Program-made: the position numbers and the translations under genes | NCBI GenBank assembly: GCA_034003585.1 | Contig: JAVEYH010000158.1 | Span: forward strand, 1-6,480 | Direction: 5' to 3' | From: JAPXSY01 sp034003585 | GTDB taxonomy: Bacteria > Verrucomicrobiota > Kiritimatiellia > RFP12 > UBA1067 | DNA length: 6,480 nucleotides | The notes under the pieces: model-generated | What the model was told of the DNA's origin: nothing | The model's database searches: none | Seen by the model: the letters and a program-made list of their open reading frames with translations, nothing else | Part shown: in pieces, positions 5,670 through 6,480 of the stretch | How positions within the stretch are numbered: position 1 is the stretch's first letter | How the letters are laid out: the number at the start of each line of letters is the position of its first letter

Positions 5670-6428
5670 ATGCAGTCAGAGTTGTCTCACGAGCGACTTG
5701 ATGTCTACAAAGTCTACCTCGATGCCGCAAGTTTGTGCGGGGATATCGCATCAGGCGCGGCGATGCCGATTGTGGCACTTGACCACTTGGAGAGAGCGAT
5801 CGAGAGCATAGGAGTGAATTTCATACATGCGAACAGTTTGGCTTTCGGGTCGCTACAGCGAGCGTCATACCTAGACGTTTCGATTGGCTCTACGCAGGAA
5901 TGTGCCGCTTCGCTTGATGTGTGTTTGGCTCGCCGTGTTGTTGACACACATGCGCATGCGACCGCTTTGGGTAAGCTGTGGCGAGTACGGGGGATGCTGC
6001 TGGGGCTGAAGCGGGTTGTGGGGAATCGTGTGCAGGAGGGGTATGAGGCCTACGGTAGCGCTCGGTTCCCGTTTGTAGAGATGGACTTATATCAGGTTGC
6101 CCTCCAAGGGGTACGATGGATACACGAACTGCTGGAAGAACTCGAGCCAAAGGCGCGAGTCAGGAGAAAACTAGACACAAGCATTACCGGCACCGTATTG
6201 AATATCGCCGAAGGACATGGCAGGGCGAGTATTGATGATCGGAATCGGTTCATGGATATGGCGAGAAATCACGCTTGTCAAACGTTACTCCTGCTCGACT
6301 TGACCGTTGCCAAGAAGGAGATCTCGGCCTCCCGTATTGCCGAGGGTAAGGCCACTCAAGTCAGGGTCATCTCGATGCTCCATGCATGGAAGCGCCAACA
6401 ACGAGGCCAAGCAGAAAGTAGCACATGA
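5670..6428 (+). CDS. Two-domain S23/four-helix-bundle protein (23S rRNA intervening-sequence protein family)
   Basis: The 252-residue product looks like two S23-type four-helix bundles in tandem (about 7-115 and 135-243). The second is clear: NIAEGHGRASIDDRNRFMDMAR (178-199) matches the family's NIAEGxGR...DRxRFxxxARGS core. The first begins HERLDVYKV (7-15) and keeps STQECAASLDVCLAR (74-88), but its NIAEG equivalent is degraded to FIHANSL (51-57). Single-domain relatives of about 120 aa occur as ORFs inside 23S rRNA intervening sequences and as stand-alone genes; the Avd accessory protein of diversity-generating retroelements has the same fold. Their biochemical role is mostly unknown, so none is assigned. 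AAGGG lies 8 nt before the ATG. No signal peptide or membrane helix is visible. The gene is less GC-rich and uses more A/T-ending codons than its neighbours. With the bracketing repeats this suggests acquisition by transfer. Confidence 0.8.
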   Translation: MQSELSHERLDVYKVYLDAASLCGDIASGAAMPIVALDHLERAIESIGVNFIHANSLAFGSLQRASYLDVSIGSTQECAASLDVCLARRVVDTHAHATALGKLWRVRGMLLGLKRVVGNRVQEGYEAYGSARFPFVEMDLYQVALQGVRWIHELLEELEPKARVRRKLDTSITGTVLNIAEGHGRASIDDRNRFMDMARNHACQTLLLLDLTVAKKEISASRIAEGKATQVRVISMLHAWKRQQRGQAESST

Positions 6429-6436
6429 AACTCGGC

Positions 6437-6480
6437 GACGACCACGGCGACGACCACGGATTACGGGGGGGGCATGGTTC
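6437..6480 (+). repeat. Right copy of S23-flanking repeat module (runs off the window)
   Basis: GACGACCACGGC (6437-6448) and GACGACCACGGA (6449-6460) lead into TTACG, eight Gs (6465-6472) and CATGGTTC at the window edge. It is a direct copy of the left module at about 95% over the final 36-38 bases, about 913 bp apart, and starts only 8 bp after the S23-like stop codon. The copy probably continues past 6480. Confidence 0.85.

Noticed and set aside
5670..6428. S23 gene inside a 23S rRNA intervening sequence
   Set aside because: No rRNA sequence flanks it; neighbours are a protein gene and simple repeats.
5507..6480. Diversity-generating retroelement suggested by the Avd-like fold
   Set aside because: No reverse transcriptase, template/variable repeat pair or target gene is visible; only the four-helix-bundle family is shared.

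Overview
The window looks like high-GC bacterial chromosome. The last gene and its surroundings are visibly less GC-rich and are repeat-laden. Several traits suggest the PVC group (Verrucomicrobiota, Kiritimatiellota or Lentisphaerota): a periplasmic OB-like repeat sensor kinase, a galactokinase-type protein with a GNHTDYN motif, a short dispersed-type palindrome starting GTAGGGACGG, and an S23-type four-helix-bundle gene. This is inference from family resemblance, since there is no rRNA or marker gene to settle it.

Left part, minus strand (1-2840): a compact three-gene run, nadK (2840-1980), then a phosphomannomutase/phosphoglucomutase (1958-624), then a galactokinase-like GHMP kinase that leaves the window at base 1. 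The first gap is 21 nt and carries a Shine-Dalgarno sequence. The second junction is a 4-nt ATGA overlap, so the genes are very probably co-transcribed and partly translationally coupled. They supply NADP and feed sugar phosphates (Gal-1-P, Glc-1-P, Man-1-P) into central and cell-envelope metabolism. A promoter (TTGTTT, 17 nt, TATAGT) sits almost on the nadK start, predicting a nearly leaderless mRNA.

Middle (2841-3213): a divergent intergenic region of about 370 bp. It holds the nadK promoter, a long imperfect palindrome (2892-2930), a REP-like perfect hairpin (3002-3022), a 10-bp tandem duplication, and an extended -10 promoter just ahead of the kinase gene.

Right part, plus strand (3214-5439): a 741-aa membrane sensor histidine kinase of the NarL/DesK type (HisKA_3 plus HATPase_c) with a large exported region built from OB-fold-like repeats. 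A response regulator would normally follow. Instead a 16-codon reading frame (5443-5493) starts in the right place and stops, and it may be the stump of an interrupted regulator gene.

End (5500-6480): a gene for a 252-aa protein made of two S23/four-helix-bundle units. It is bracketed by direct copies of a 12-bp tandem repeat (GACGAC[T/C/G]ACGG) followed by GGATTACG, a G-run and GCATGGTTC. An inverted copy of the 12-mer lies between the left repeats and the gene. This repeat-bracketed S23 cassette is the most unusual part of the window and may have inserted between the kinase and its partner.
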